Below, in pieces: positions 9,662 through 19,219 of a stretch of 64,000 nt of DNA. The position numbers and the translations under genes are program-made. The notes under the pieces were generated by a model that was given only the letters and a program-made list of their open reading frames with translations, was not told the DNA's origin and did not search any database. Where the stretch lies: positions 2,232,001 through 2,296,000 of the forward strand of contig NZ_BNJG01000002.1 of NCBI RefSeq assembly GCF_016587375.1, written 5' to 3'. The stretch's first letter is position 1, and the number at the start of each line of letters is the position of its first letter. This DNA is from Ktedonobacter robiniae. Its GTDB lineage: Bacteria > Chloroflexota > Ktedonobacteria > Ktedonobacterales > Ktedonobacteraceae.

Positions 9662-9962
9662 CATCGCGGGATTTGAGTTTGAGGTACTCAAGAGCCAAGA
9701 ACACGAACTCTATCGTGCCTTGATCAGCTTTCAAGCTGCTGAGATAGATCGTTTCGGCAGATGGTAGACTTTTCCTCTCTCCAATTGGGAGGCTTTTGTG
9801 AAATTGGTAGACCTTTCAGCGGATGGTAGGCTCTTCCATAAGAAGCTTCTGTACCATCGATCTGCTCTTATTGAATAGCGTACAAGTATTGAGTTTGAGA
9901 ACCAAGAAGGGCTCACGTCCACCTCTCTTCACATATTGATCAGCTTTCAAGCGGATGTTGCC

Positions 9963-10022
9963 TCAAACTTATAGAAGAGTCTACCATCCGACGAACAATG
10001 GTAGACTCTTCTATAAGTTTGA
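9963..10022. repeat. 25-bp perfect inverted repeat (long hairpin)
   Basis: The left arm (9963-9987) and right arm (9998-10022) are exact reverse complements over 25 bases, with a 10-base loop. The arms contain AGAAGAGTCTACCAT. It lies between two convergent genes, so it could be a two-way terminator. The word ATGGTAGAC or close variants recurs at about 9763, 9805, 9823 and 9998, and TTGATCAGCTTTCAAGC occurs twice (9719 and 9937), so the whole 9660-10025 stretch is repeat-rich. Confidence 0.6.
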
Positions 10023-10095
10023 CCTACGAGATGCGCAACGAGAGTTCATAGCTGAACAATAAGAGAGGGATTGGCGGCATGAAATTTCCCGTGTC

Positions 10096-10496
10096 TTACT
10101 CGAGAGACCGCTCCTGGAGCGAAATCCTGTTGGCTTCTTGAGAAGCTTCACTGCTTCGATGGCTCTCAGGATGAGAGCTTCCCCATTTCTGGGCCCAGGA
10201 GTACATCTCAAAGAGGACGGTTTGAAAATCTTTCCCCTTTTCGGTTAAGGAGTACTCGACGGTGACAGGCACCGTCGGGAACGCCCGGCGCTGGATGACC
10301 TGGCTGTGCTCTAAGTGACGCAGGGTATCCGTTAACGCTTTTGTGCTGATGGGCTCTAACGCTTTTCGCAAGGCATTGAAGCGTCGTGGACCCAGAGACA
10401 GTTTTGCAAGAACGAGAAACGACCATTTCCCCCCAGGATGTCTAGCGCTTCGCGAGCCAGCAACACGCATGTTTTTTCTTCCAATGGAGTCTCCAT
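10096..10496 (-). pseudogene. HxlR-family regulator with one frameshift
   Basis: An HxlR-type winged-helix repressor in two frames. The first reads METPLEEKTCVLLAREALDI and on to LGG. The second reads GGKWSFLVLAKLSLGPRRFN and on through the recognition helix and wing (ISTKALTDTLRHLE, VEYSLTEKG). The shift falls in a run of six G (10429-10434 on the plus strand as C6); seven would restore a continuous protein of about 133 residues. AAAGGGGGA precedes ATG at 10496. It is divergent from a quinone-reductase gene, the usual partner. Either a real mutation or a homopolymer sequencing error. Confidence 0.7.
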
Positions 10497-10664
10497 CCCA
10501 TTTCCCCCTTTAAGAGAGAGCAAGTTTCTTTTTTGAAACAAGGTAAAAAAAGAGTGCCTACTTCACATTTTATCCTGCTTATCCTACAATGACAAGCGGA
10601 TAAAGACGATTGAGAAAAAGGCTCGTGTCAGCCGTAGAAGCCAGTTGACGCTCAGGAAAAAAGA

Positions 10665-11671
10665 ATGGACAGCATCATGAACAATGCGACGATGAAAGCG
10701 ATACAGATCCATGCCTATGGAGGCCCAGAGGTCTTGATATACGAGGAGGTGCCGCGCCCCATAGCAGGATCGGGCGAGGTGCTGCTTCGTGTTGCCGCTG
10801 CCGGGGTCAACCCCAGTGATTGGAAAACCCGCCGCGGCTTTGCAGACTTCCCGGAGAGTCGTCGGCCTCCTCGCCCACCCCTCCCGCTCATTCTGGGCCA
10901 TGACGTCTCAGGGATCGTCGAGGCCGTGGGACCAGGTGTCACCATTGTTCCAGCCAGGCGATGCCGTGTATGGTCAAACGCGCCTTGGAGAAGCTCTTGC
11001 GGGAGGGACCGGCGCTTACATTGGGGCATATGCAGAATATACCACGACTTTTGCCACGAATCTGGCCCCCAAACCAGCAACCATCGATCATCTCCATGCG
11101 GCAGCCGTCCCAACGGCAGCGCTCACGGCCTGGCAAGCGCTCTTTGAATATGGGAAGCTGGAAGCTGGACAGAGCGTTCTGATTAACGGTGCTGCTGGTG
11201 GGGTCGGTCATCTGGCAGTGCAATTGGCAAAGGCCAGGGGGGGCGCGGGTCATCGGAGTGGCCTCGGGACGCCATGAGACGTTTCTGTGCGACATCGGTG
11301 TCGATCACTTCATTGACTACACAACCACTCCACTCGAACAAGCAGCCTACAAGGTCGATCTGGTCCTTGATGTAGTGGGTGCCAAGGATGGTGATCGCCT
11401 GCTCGATGTTCTCAAACAAGGCGGTAGGCTGGTCCCGATTTTCCTGGGCCAGTATTCCGCCGAACGGGCGGCTTCGGCTTCTGTGACCATTTCTCTCTGT
11501 CTGATGCATCCTGATGCTGCACAACTGAGCAAAATGAGCAGACTAATCGACTCGGGGCGCGTGCGTGTTGCTCTGGAGATGGTGGTGCCTCTTTGGGAAG
11601 CGCGCCAGGCACACGAGCATGGCGAGAGCCAGCACCTGCGCGGGAAAATCGTCTTGCGCGTCATGAAGTAA
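10665..11671 (+). pseudogene. Zinc-independent NADP quinone oxidoreductase, two frameshifts
   Basis: Three successive frames together spell a full-length MDR-family NADPH:quinone reductase of about 335 residues. It begins MKAIQIHAYGGPEVLIYEEV, then LILGHDVSGIVEAVG, GDAVYG and LINGAAGGVGHLAVQLAKA. It ends with VIGVASGR, KVDLVLDVVG and LRGKIVLRV. Shift one is near 10942 (ACCATTGTTC, one extra base). Shift two is in a G7 run near 11240, where six G would keep frame. Its divergent HxlR partner is also frameshifted. If intact, the pair would respond to quinones or other electrophiles. Confidence 0.75.
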
Positions 11672-11711
11672 CGTTCTGTGGTATCGATCCAGATCATACC
11701 ACAATTTGTTT

Positions 11712-11744
11712 CCTCAACCCCGTCCTGGATGGACGGGGTTGAGG
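11712..11744. terminator. 14-bp perfect hairpin
   Basis: CCTCAACCCCGTCC (11712-11725), loop TGGAT, then its exact reverse complement (11731-11744). It follows the quinone-reductase relic and precedes the 3' side of a truncated TnpB gene on the other strand, so it may be a terminator or a remnant of the insertion-sequence end. No long T-run follows. Confidence 0.5.
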
Positions 11745-11886
11745 GTGGGGATTCCGGCGTAATCTGGATGGTAACGGAATCACGTATCATACAACTAATG
11801 TCCTCCTGGAGCGCGGAAGAGATCTCTTGCGAGGTTTGCGACTGCTGCATCGAGACGCCTTCCGCACGGGTGTGATATGCTCTCTC

Positions 11887-12492
11887 TCATACTGGCTTGG
11901 GAGAAATGAAAGGCTCGGCCCTTTCTGCTTGCCCCATTTCTTCCTGGAAAAGGAGGTATGCTTCTTCCAGCGTGGGATGAGCCGGGAGAGCCTGAGGATG
12001 CGGAGGATTGGTGGCCTCGGCCCCTTTCAGGATGAGGGCGACATGCTGGTCATAGCCGCTATAGGCAAGCACCACGCGTCCCGCAAGGCTGAGGATGCTG
12101 ACCTGCTGCTCTTTCTTGAAGCTGTAGTCTTTGCCATACTGGTAGGTCAGGGTAGGAGATACAAAGGTGGGAGGCTGATCCCACTCTTTGTAGTGCTTCC
12201 TGGTCCAGCCTGCCTGTCGGGTGTGTGCATTCTGCCGCATCTTGGTCCAGAGGGTCTTGTAGGTGGCCCCCACCTGCCGAGGAACGGAGCAGGCCATTTG
12301 GGAGGGCAGATGAAAACGGGTGCGGATCTCCTGGTAGGTTCCCTCTTGCAAGCGAACAGCATTGCTCATTTTGCCGTGCGCGAAGGCGTAGCGAATGACG
12401 TGGTTGAGCGCATCGCGATAGGAGAGCTGCGTGGCGCGAAAGAGCTGAAACTGCGCTGGTGTTGCCTGGAGTTTGAGTTTGACTGTCATCAC
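11887..12492 (-). pseudogene. tnpB: TnpB (IS605 OrfB), truncated after the N-terminal half
   Basis: The first 150 or so residues match TnpB: VKLKLQATPAQFQLFRATQL, then SYRDALNHVIRYAF, LPSQMACSVPRQVGATYKTL, and SFKKEQQVSILSLAGRVVLAY. After LILKGAE the sequence departs into unrelated Pro/Glu-rich residues and stops. The RuvC-like catalytic segments and the zinc finger seen in the intact copy at 45076-46425 are missing. The product could not cut DNA. Confidence 0.75.
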
Positions 12493-12599
12493 CGTTTTTA
12501 TCTATGGAGTAGAACAAATAGATCAACGGCATGTCAAGAAGGAGAAGGGAGATGAAGCAGGCAAACATCTTCCGCCGCTTCTCCTCCTCAAAAAGGAAC

Positions 12600-12641
12600 G
12601 TGGCATTCCTCCCCGCTTACAAGACGGGGGCATCCTGCCAC
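12600..12641. repeat. Nested hairpin upstream of the TnpB relic
   Basis: GTGGCA (12600-12605) pairs with TGCCAC (12636-12641). Inside them CCCCG and CGGGG pair around a short loop. Nested GC-rich stems of this sort are typical of IS605/IS1341 ends and of structured RNAs made from them. It lies about 110 bp before the start of the truncated tnpB. Confidence 0.4.
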
Positions 12642-12712
12642 GGGTTTGGTGACTTGTACCTTCTTCACCCACGGGATGCGCAACGAGACAGGCGCTGCTT
12701 ACGATCCCCTCA

Positions 12713-13534
12713 TCAAGAGGAAGCAGACAACGCCTGTTCTACCTTCGAAGCGGTTGAAGGGGAAGCGGCATAGATTTTTACACGGAGATTGGAAGAAAAA
12801 GAGGCTTGCACATGGTCAAATTCCAGGGGACCGAGCGTTGGATGCATCATAGGTTGTGGCCCATTGGGCAAACCTCGTATATCATGTTGCTCCCACCATT
12901 CCCGAAATAATGGGCTCATGTGCTGCAAATCATGGAGTAATTCCTCAAACGAGGCATCGCCTGGATAGCGAGCGTAATCGGCACGAAAGTGGGCCACCAG
13001 ATTGCGCGCCTGCGCCTCCCAGTCAAGATCGAGCGAGTGTCCTTGCATCTGAAAGGAGCGCCAGACCACATTGAGCGAGTGCGGTGGAAAGGGCTCATCA
13101 AAGCAAAAGACCAGGTCAGCCGCTCGATTCCAGAAGAGAATGTCCCAGCGCCGCCCGATCACAAAGGCTGGATGAGGAGTCAGCACGTCCACTACGCGCC
13201 GTAGTTCTGGGGGAACCTCTTCTTCCTCTGGTGGCTCTTTCACAGGCAGCGTGTGACCTGCCAGCAGGAACAGATACTTCTCCTCTGCATGGGTGAGCCT
13301 GAGCGCCTGTGCAATGCTTTCCAGAACAGGCTTTGAGGGATGAACGTCCTTTCCCTGCTCCAGCAAGGTATACCACGAAACCCCGATATTCGCCAATTCC
13401 GCCACGTCTTCGCGCCGCAGCCCTGGCGTTCGATGCCTGCTGCGTGCTGGTAATCCTACCTCTGCTTGAGAGAGTCGGGCACGGCGGGTGCGCAAGAAGG
13501 CCGCGAGTGCTTGTCGGCGTTCTCTCTCTTCCAT
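12713..13534 (-). CDS. XRE regulator with MmyB-like ligand-binding domain
   Basis: A 273-residue transcription regulator. The N-terminal helix-turn-helix runs about residues 10-70, with RHRTPGLRREDVAELANIGV and SWYTLLEQG. The C-terminal MmyB-like domain has VIGRRWDILFWNRAAD and a fold thought to bind a small ligand. ATG at 13534 has AAGGAG eight bases upstream; an in-frame GTG lies three codons earlier. It is divergent from the epimerase gene at 13710 with a 175-bp gap, the usual arrangement for a local repressor of that gene. Confidence 0.88.
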   Translation of the reverse strand: MEERERRQALAAFLRTRRARLSQAEVGLPARSRHRTPGLRREDVAELANIGVSWYTLLEQGKDVHPSKPVLESIAQALRLTHAEEKYLFLLAGHTLPVKEPPEEEEVPPELRRVVDVLTPHPAFVIGRRWDILFWNRAADLVFCFDEPFPPHSLNVVWRSFQMQGHSLDLDWEAQARNLVAHFRADYARYPGDASFEELLHDLQHMSPLFREWWEQHDIRGLPNGPQPMMHPTLGPLEFDHVQASFSSNLRVKIYAASPSTASKVEQALSASS

Positions 13535-13709
13535 CTGCTTCACTCCTTATCCTACTACTCGCAATCATACGATGACGAGAGATTGGTTATCTCAATGTCC
13601 CTCAAGCATACTAAGGATGTGGTATCCAGGTCAAGCGAGACGCGCGAAGAGACCTGGCAACACCTCTCTTGCGACAGCAGGAGAAAAGCTTTCATTCACA
13701 AGGAGTCAA

Positions 13710-14567
13710 ATGATTATGAAAACCATTCTTATCACTGGTGCAACTGGGAAGGTTGGAAGTCACTTCGTGCCCCGTCTGTTGCAACGTGAAAATAACGTTC
13801 GGCTTCTCGTTCGCCGAGCGGAACAGGCTGAGGCTTTCCACAAGTTGGGGGCTGAGGTGATCGTGGGAGATCTGAGCCAGGAAGATCGCCTCGCTTCGGC
13901 TGTTGCAGGAGTCCAGATCGTCGTTCATCTGGCAGCCTTCTTCCGGGGAACTGACCAGGAGCAAATCAGGACGACCAATGAGGATGGTGCTCTGGCTCTG
14001 GCGAACGCCTCCCTTTCCGCAGGGGTTGAGCGTTTTGTCTTCACCAGCACGAACCAGGTCTATGGTCCAGATCAGAGTCGGCCCGCTCGCGAAGATGACC
14101 CCCTCCGGCCAGCATTCACCTATCCGCAAAGCAAGGTCGCGGCTGAACAGGCGCTGCTGGAACTATATCGCACACGAGGGTTAGGATTGCGTATCCTGCG
14201 TCTGAGTTTTGTCTATGGGGAAGGAGATACGCATGTGCACGATTCCCTGCCGATATTTGGCGAGCGGCAGTGGCATCCAGCAAAACGGCTGCATATGGTG
14301 CATCATGCCGATGTTTCGCAGGCATTGCTGCGCGCTATTGCCACCCCTGGGATCGACGGCCAGATCTACAATGTTGCCGATGACGCACCCATGAGTCTCG
14401 CAGAGTTGCGGCGCTTGAATGGCCTGCCAGAAGTTGCAAGTGACGCAGATGCCTCCTTCAAGAATCCGTGGGAAATGATCGTCGATACCCTCCGCATCCG
14501 AGATGAACTAGGCTTCCGCCCCATCTATCCTTCGTATTATGCGGCGAGAGATGCGGGTGCACTTTAA
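13710..14567 (+). CDS. NAD(P)-dependent epimerase/dehydratase (extended SDR)
   Basis: A 285-residue extended short-chain dehydrogenase. The Rossmann motif is TILITGATGKVGSHF (GxxGxxG). NAD ribose and active-site features follow: VVHLAA, FTSTNQVYG, and YPQSKVAAEQ as the YxxxK motif. The C-terminal NVADDAPMSLAEL segment is typical of nucleotide-sugar epimerase-like proteins. The frame is open from 13488, but AGGAG at 13701-13705 selects ATG 13710 or 13716. An XRE/MmyB gene is divergent. A strong hairpin follows the stop. Confidence 0.88.
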   Translation: MIMKTILITGATGKVGSHFVPRLLQRENNVRLLVRRAEQAEAFHKLGAEVIVGDLSQEDRLASAVAGVQIVVHLAAFFRGTDQEQIRTTNEDGALALANASLSAGVERFVFTSTNQVYGPDQSRPAREDDPLRPAFTYPQSKVAAEQALLELYRTRGLGLRILRLSFVYGEGDTHVHDSLPIFGERQWHPAKRLHMVHHADVSQALLRAIATPGIDGQIYNVADDAPMSLAELRRLNGLPEVASDADASFKNPWEMIVDTLRIRDELGFRPIYPSYYAARDAGAL

Positions 14568-14571
14568 TGCC

Positions 14572-14610
14572 GTTGCCGGTGAGTGACCAGACTCGTCACT
14601 CACCGGCAAC
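14572..14610 (+). terminator. 16-bp perfect hairpin after the epimerase gene
   Basis: GTTGCCGGTGAGTGAC (14572-14587), loop CAGACTC, and the exact reverse complement (14595-14610). It begins 5 bp after the epimerase stop. There is no T-run, so it may be an intrinsic terminator of the weak kind or an RNA-protecting stem. Confidence 0.6.
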
Positions 14611-14775
14611 ACGATGTTTCCACTCAGCACAACGATGCAACAATTGATGACCTGCTCTGCGAACGCTGCTATCCAGACATCTTCTCAGTCCGTTTCCTCG
14701 AGACACTTCGCCGTATGATGCTGGGTCTAACGCAAAGTTGATGATTCAAAGATGTACTCGCCTAGCGAGACATTT

Positions 14776-15610
14776 TTAGCCGCGTCGCAGCACCCGCTTT
14801 CGCAGGGTTTGGAAACCTGCCCGGCCATAGGACTGGCGCTTGAGCAACTTCAATCGGTGAATGTGCCCCTCAACCGGGCCTTGAGACCAGGGGAGTGTTC
14901 GTCCCGCTTTGACCGCGTCGTAGTATTTTTGCAGACCCCGCGCGAAATTTTTCAGCTCGGTGACTTCCTGCTCTTCAACCTGGGCAAGCCTCGACCTTTT
15001 CCTGATGGCGTTGCACACTCACTTCTTCGAGCCGCCCGGTATTGCCCATAGGGCTCTCCTGTAGGGGGGAAGGGTTTGTGGTCGCTTCTGTTGGATCCTG
15101 CATGGCGGCCTTCAGGTGAGATTTCTTACTGATGAAAAGCCTTCCAGAGCCTCTCCTAAATTCTTCAGAATGTGCCATCTGTCTGCTCCCTGTTGAGCTT
15201 GAGGAGCGCCTTCAGTTGCTCCATCCGCATAGGCACCGCCGCGATCACGGCTAATGATGCGCAACCCCAGGATGCTCTTGCAACCATTTTGCCAAAGTAG
15301 AAGCCTCACGATCAGGCAAAAGTTCAATAGGGAGGCGCTTTTCCAGATCAATGAGGACCGTTGCGAATTTCCTACCTCGATGGAAGCTCCAATCATCGAC
15401 TCCAAGGACGCGAGGAGTGGCATGGGCCGCCTCATGAAATGGCGCATAGTTACGGTGATTTCGCTTATGGACTGGCCTGATTGGGGAATGGCTACGGAAG
15501 GTGGAACTTTCCGCAAAGGAATGAAAGATTTGGTCATCCGATGTTTCTCGTGTTTCCGATTTTACCTTCTTGTTTTGGAAGAAGCAACTGTGTCTTCTTG
15601 CATTTTGCAA
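14776..15610 (-). pseudogene. ISL3-family transposase, several frame breaks
   Basis: Three minus-strand frames spell pieces of an ISL3 DDE transposase. They are RVLGVDDWSFHRGRKFATVL, then ISRDRGGAYADGATEGAP and ADRWHILKNLGEALE. The C-terminal piece is KAGRTLPWSQGPVEGHIHRLK, then LLKRQSYGRAGFQTLRKRVL. At least three shifts separate them, so it is dead. I found no matching terminal repeats. It sits between the epimerase and a small hydrolase. Confidence 0.75.
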
Positions 15611-15728
15611 GCAACCTCACCCGTGTCGAAGCAGCCCGTTTTGCGGGAGCAGTCATGCGTGGAAGATGCACCTTCGTCGAGAAGCAGTACATGAAGACGA
15701 AAGAAATCATGTGAAAAAGAGGTGACAA

Positions 15729-16295
15729 ATGAGAAAACAAATACTTTTCATTCAGGGTGCAGGCAATCAGCACAAACCTTTAGGCAGTGGAAAATTGGTT
15801 GCATCCCTGCGGCAACAGCTTGGCAGCGATTACCAAGTCCTGGCTCCAGATATGCCTGATCCTAACCATCCTAGATACCTTGCCTGGAGGGACCAGATTG
15901 AGCAAGAGCTAGGCAAGCTCGATGCTGACGCCTTGCTCATTGGGCACTCTTTAGGTGGTTCAATGTTGCTCAAATATCTGGCAGAAGGAACCTACCAGAA
16001 ACCGATTGCCGGGTTGTTTCTGGTGGCTGTGCCCTACTGGGGCAAGCAGGATTGGGAGCTTGAGTACGCTGTGCTAGATGATTTTGCTTCACGCCTCCCC
16101 CCGATCCGACAACTCTTCCTGTATCACAGTCGTTCTGATGAAGAAGTCCCATTTTCTTCTCTTAGACGCTATCAAGAAAAACTGCCCCAGGCAACAGTTC
16201 GCGTGTTCGATGGGAAGGAACACTCTTTCACAGAAGGGTTGCCTCTGCTTGCTCAAGACATCAAGAGGTCCTACCGCCAGGCGCGGGCCTGGTGA
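15729..16295 (+). CDS. Small alpha/beta hydrolase (RBBP9/YdeN type)
   Basis: A 188-residue serine hydrolase of the RBBP9/YdeN group. The nucleophile elbow is LIGHSLGGSMLL, the acid lies near LYHSRSDEEVPF, and the catalytic His is in FDGKEHSFTEG. Length fits the family. AAGAGGTGACAA precedes the ATG. Substrate unknown; members are serine hydrolases with short acyl-ester activity. The gene stands alone between transposon relics. Confidence 0.85.
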   Translation: MRKQILFIQGAGNQHKPLGSGKLVASLRQQLGSDYQVLAPDMPDPNHPRYLAWRDQIEQELGKLDADALLIGHSLGGSMLLKYLAEGTYQKPIAGLFLVAVPYWGKQDWELEYAVLDDFASRLPPIRQLFLYHSRSDEEVPFSSLRRYQEKLPQATVRVFDGKEHSFTEGLPLLAQDIKRSYRQARAW

Positions 16296-16627
16296 TAGAG
16301 CCTCTTTGCAGGTTAGTACTCGTTGGCGGTGGCGTATAGCGGTGCTCGATATACGCGGCGTACTCGGTGTTGTCGGCGTGCCTAGCCTGGCGATACGTGG
16401 TGCTTGTATCTGTCTGGCTCTCAATACCAAGCGCGTCACACTCGGCAATAAAGGCCGATGCGTTCACATCGACCAGGCTCACAGCTTCTACAAGGTCCAG
16501 TAACGGCGCTGGCTGGTCAAACTGGCGCGCTAGGTGCTTCACGCTCTAAACGAGTGGAGAGCAGGACGGCTAGTGCTTGCTGATTGATGTTTTCAAGCCT
16601 CTCAAGGCGAATAGAGCCTTTTCTCAT
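16261..16627 (-). pseudogene. Unrecognised small gene with one frameshift
   Basis: GAGGGAGGAACGT precedes ATG at 16627, which reads MRKGSIRLERLENINQQALA, then VLLSTRLER. The frame then shifts near 16545 and continues VKHLARQFDQPAPLLDLVEA, then VSLVDVNASAFIAECDALGI. The good ribosome site and amphipathic composition suggest a once-real protein of about 120 residues. I do not recognise the family. Its 3' end overlaps the hydrolase gene by 35 bp on the other strand. Confidence 0.35.
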
Positions 16628-16721
16628 ACGTTCCTCCCTTTTTGGTATCGCGGTTAGCCAGAAAAACAGTTCATGTTGCTGAGAGCAAGCGCAATAAGGG
16701 CTGAGATACAGGTCGTGTGAG

Positions 16722-17120
16722 GTGTGCTATCTAGAGGACATCAAGAAGGAGACCGATCAGGAGAGTAAAAAGCTGATGTCTTATTATACCCTTGCTGATC
16801 GGCTCGCCGGGGAGTGGGAACGTATCCCGTTTGTGGAGAGACGATCACTTGCGGAGGTTATCGTCAAGGGCGTTTATCTTGACGAAATGACTGCGCACTG
16901 GTTACGCTTTGAAGTCCAATGGCTCGATCCGCAATGGGGAACTGAATACACCTATCGTGGTGGTCATAAGACATGGACCGAGCGTGAGAATGCATTCATT
17001 CGTGATCTATTTCCCAGTGCGCCAAGAGAGGACTTACTGGCAAACATGCCTCGTCGCAGTTGGTCTGCGATTATCAGCAAGCACGAAAGCTCAACATCAG
17101 GAGAAAAAGGCATATTGTGA
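16722..17120 (+). pseudogene. Serine recombinase C-terminal remnant
   Basis: A 132-codon frame resembling the C-terminal end of a large serine recombinase. It has a coiled-coil-like region and SYYTLADRLAGEWERIPFVE, then RRSLAEVIVKGVYLDEMTAH. A Myb-like tail follows (TWTERENAFIRDLFPSAPRE, then MPRRSWSAI). The resolvase catalytic domain and zinc ribbon are absent, and an in-frame TAA lies just upstream. It probably marks an old integration or excision event. Confidence 0.5.
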
Positions 17121-17967
17121 GTACGTGTGGGATTCCTGAGAATATCAGTATGGAGGACATTGTGTTTATGAAGGAGGCTGGTATTGCCGTGAACGATCAT
17201 GCCACAAGTGGGAAAGTGTGCGCCTGCCAGCTTGCCAGCTTCACACAGTAGAGGATGATATAGAGAAAGCTATTTGGTATATGCAGCAGCTCTCTGCACA
17301 ACTGAATCCTTCTGAACTGTAAAAGGTGGGTTTAACACAAGCAGAGCAGAGAGGAGAGATATATGCTCTGCTTGTGTGCTCAAGAGAATGAAGAATGCCT
17401 GTCCCAATTGAAAATTGGTAATGCGCGAAGCCATTGAAGGCAAAGTCTCTATATTTTCTGCTTAGGGAACAAAATACGCCCTATTATAGCACCTCATTCA
17501 AGGCTCAGCAGTGAGCATACAACAGTGTTCAGCTACGTTCAGATTATCCGCCTGAATTCGCTAGAGTTCATCGGTTTTGCTGTCAACGATGCTGTCAGAT
17601 ATCCTTTTCATTTCCATCATGAGAAAAGGCTACCGTTCCTCTTCCGAGGCGGAATGGCAGCCTTCACGTTCAAGGACTTGAGAGCGGTAGGGCTTCTTCC
17701 CGAAGCCTGTGAACTGCGATAAGTCAAGTATCTCAGCAATATTGTCAAGCAGGATCATGGCTACATCCAATCACAGCCCGTACTACCTACTGCTTGGTTT
17801 CTATGACATGTAAAAGACGGAAGCGGACTTCACATTGCAGGCCCCGATGCATGGTATGAAACCTGAGCATGTTGAGACCAGTATGCAGCAGGAGGTGGTG
17901 AGCCTGAAATGACAGGTGGGGACAGAGATCCCAGAGAGCGCCACTTTTCGTCTTCTCTGAAAAAGCT
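17121..17967. other. Gene-free stretch
   Basis: Only short frames without ribosome sites. A frame around 17120-17320 may continue old mobile-element sequence but shows no domain. I see no convincing repeat or promoter here. Confidence 0.4.
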
Positions 17968-18540
17968 TCAGGTGCGGGGATGGAGTTCGCGACTCTGGCG
18001 CATGATTTCTCGGAGCTGGCCGAGGTGATCGGTGTTGTGGGAGAGGCCGAAGAGGAAGCGCCCGATGGCGTTGAGTTCGCCCACGCGGGAATGCGTGAAG
18101 GTGACATCCAGATGCGGCTCGTCGGGCCAGGCGTTGAGCATGGCTTTGCACATGCGCCGACTTTCTTCCAGACGCTGGCGAATCTGCGCGACGCTCGTGA
18201 CGGTCTTCCAATAGACCTCGTAGCGCGAGCGACCTTCGATCAGTAAGCCACGAGCCAGCACGAGAGCCAGCGCCGCCGCCTCCTCGGAGGAAGCCGTGGT
18301 GTGGACGATGATGTGGCCGAGCGTCCATGGCAGATGAACCTCTTCAGGTTTGCCAAAGGCATCATTGGCCTGCGGGTCATCAGGCACAAATACCACATCT
18401 GCGTCCACCGCGTCTGCGATAATCTCTTGCATGGTATCAACCATTTCGTCGGTCAGCCGATAGAGATCAGCTTTGGTCAGGCTTGCCGCCAGTTCCGCGA
18501 ATGTTTTAGAGCCGTTCTTCACCGAGCTAAAATCGAGCAT
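17968..18540 (-). CDS. DinB-superfamily protein
   Basis: A 190-residue DinB/YfiT-like four-helix protein. The metal-site histidines lie in LGHIIVHTT (first helix pair) and LFGLSHNTDHLGQLREIM. The family includes metal-dependent thiol transferases and proteins of unknown stress role. The frame opens at ATG 18555, but ATG at 18540 (MLDFSSVKN) is preceded by GGAGAGAATTCCT and is my choice. It stands alone. Confidence 0.75.
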   Translation of the reverse strand: MLDFSSVKNGSKTFAELAASLTKADLYRLTDEMVDTMQEIIADAVDADVVFVPDDPQANDAFGKPEEVHLPWTLGHIIVHTTASSEEAAALALVLARGLLIEGRSRYEVYWKTVTSVAQIRQRLEESRRMCKAMLNAWPDEPHLDVTFTHSRVGELNAIGRFLFGLSHNTDHLGQLREIMRQSRELHPRT

Positions 18541-18597
18541 AGGAATTCTCTCCATTCTTTTGTAGCCAGGAGCACTGGCTACGACGTATGCGTGCTC

Positions 18598-18765
18598 CTA
18601 ACATGGCCAGTGAGGCCCGTCGGAGATTTTTACAACGCGAGATGACCAATACTGCCCATCTTGAACCGTATCGATAATGATAAGAGCTTTTTCCTGCCCA
18701 ATGTTGCCGATACGGTACTCTGATAGACCCATACGCTGGTTTGTTGGCGCTACTGAGAGCCGCAC
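18598..18765 (-). CDS. Possible small protein, unrecognised
   Basis: A minus-strand frame of 55 codons with natural-looking composition: NQRMGLSEYRIGNIGQEKAL, then IIIDTVQDGQYWSSRVVKI. The start is GTG 18765 or ATG 18732; neither has a strong ribosome site. It lies just upstream of the DinB gene in the same direction. I know no family for it. Confidence 0.3.
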   Translation of the reverse strand: MRLSVAPTNQRMGLSEYRIGNIGQEKALIIIDTVQDGQYWSSRVVKISDGPHWPC

Positions 18766-19118
18766 GATTGTTCATGTTGTACCTCTCGTGGGTAGGTCTA
18801 AAGAGCCATTGTGAAGCAGAACTGCTGCTCATACTGTAGCAGGAACGGAGCGGGGTCTTCGCCCAGATTCTTGCTCGAGGGCAACAGATTCTTGCGCAGT
18901 TAGTGGGCGTACCTGGGAGTGAGTTCGGTGAGACAATTGAAGTGTAGGGCTTCTTCCCATTATTGCGTCCACGGCAAGATGTGCGCAATGATGGGAAGAG
19001 GCAAGTTCGCGGTGGAGGGCGACGGCATTGCTCGCTCAACGCGATGTCCGATGGCAGGTTGTTGAGGAAAGCCGATGGGCGCCTTGAAGAGGCGTGGAGT
19101 GGAAGGGGCTTAGATATA

Positions 19119-19142
19119 CGGTCGCCGCGATCGCGGCGACCG
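19119..19142. repeat. 24-bp perfect GC-rich palindrome
   Basis: Read from either strand the sequence is the same: CGGTCGCCGCGA followed directly by TCGCGGCGACCG. The centre GCGATCGC is itself an 8-bp palindrome. There is no loop, so it suits a dimeric DNA-binding protein better than a hairpin. It lies 18 bp before the SDR scrap. Confidence 0.55.
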
Positions 19143-19159
19143 AGAGATTCTTAGCGAGT

Positions 19160-19219
19160 GACAAAGATATTCACAGGGAAAATTGCTTTGGTTACCAGAC
19201 TCCTTGGAGCGGTTGCCTA
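19160..19219 (+). pseudogene. 60-bp scrap related to an SDR gene start
   Basis: The sequence contains TTCACAGGGAAAATTGCTTT then GGTTACCAGACTCC, which corresponds to the FTGKVALVT start of a short-chain dehydrogenase. About 50 of 60 bases match 25833-25892, including the abnormal segment after the VT codons. No start codon with ribosome site here. Confidence 0.45.

Noticed and set aside
18527..19039. 170-codon minus-strand frame
   Set aside because: Its composition is noise-like, and a different minus-strand frame in part of it (18598-18765) reads more naturally.
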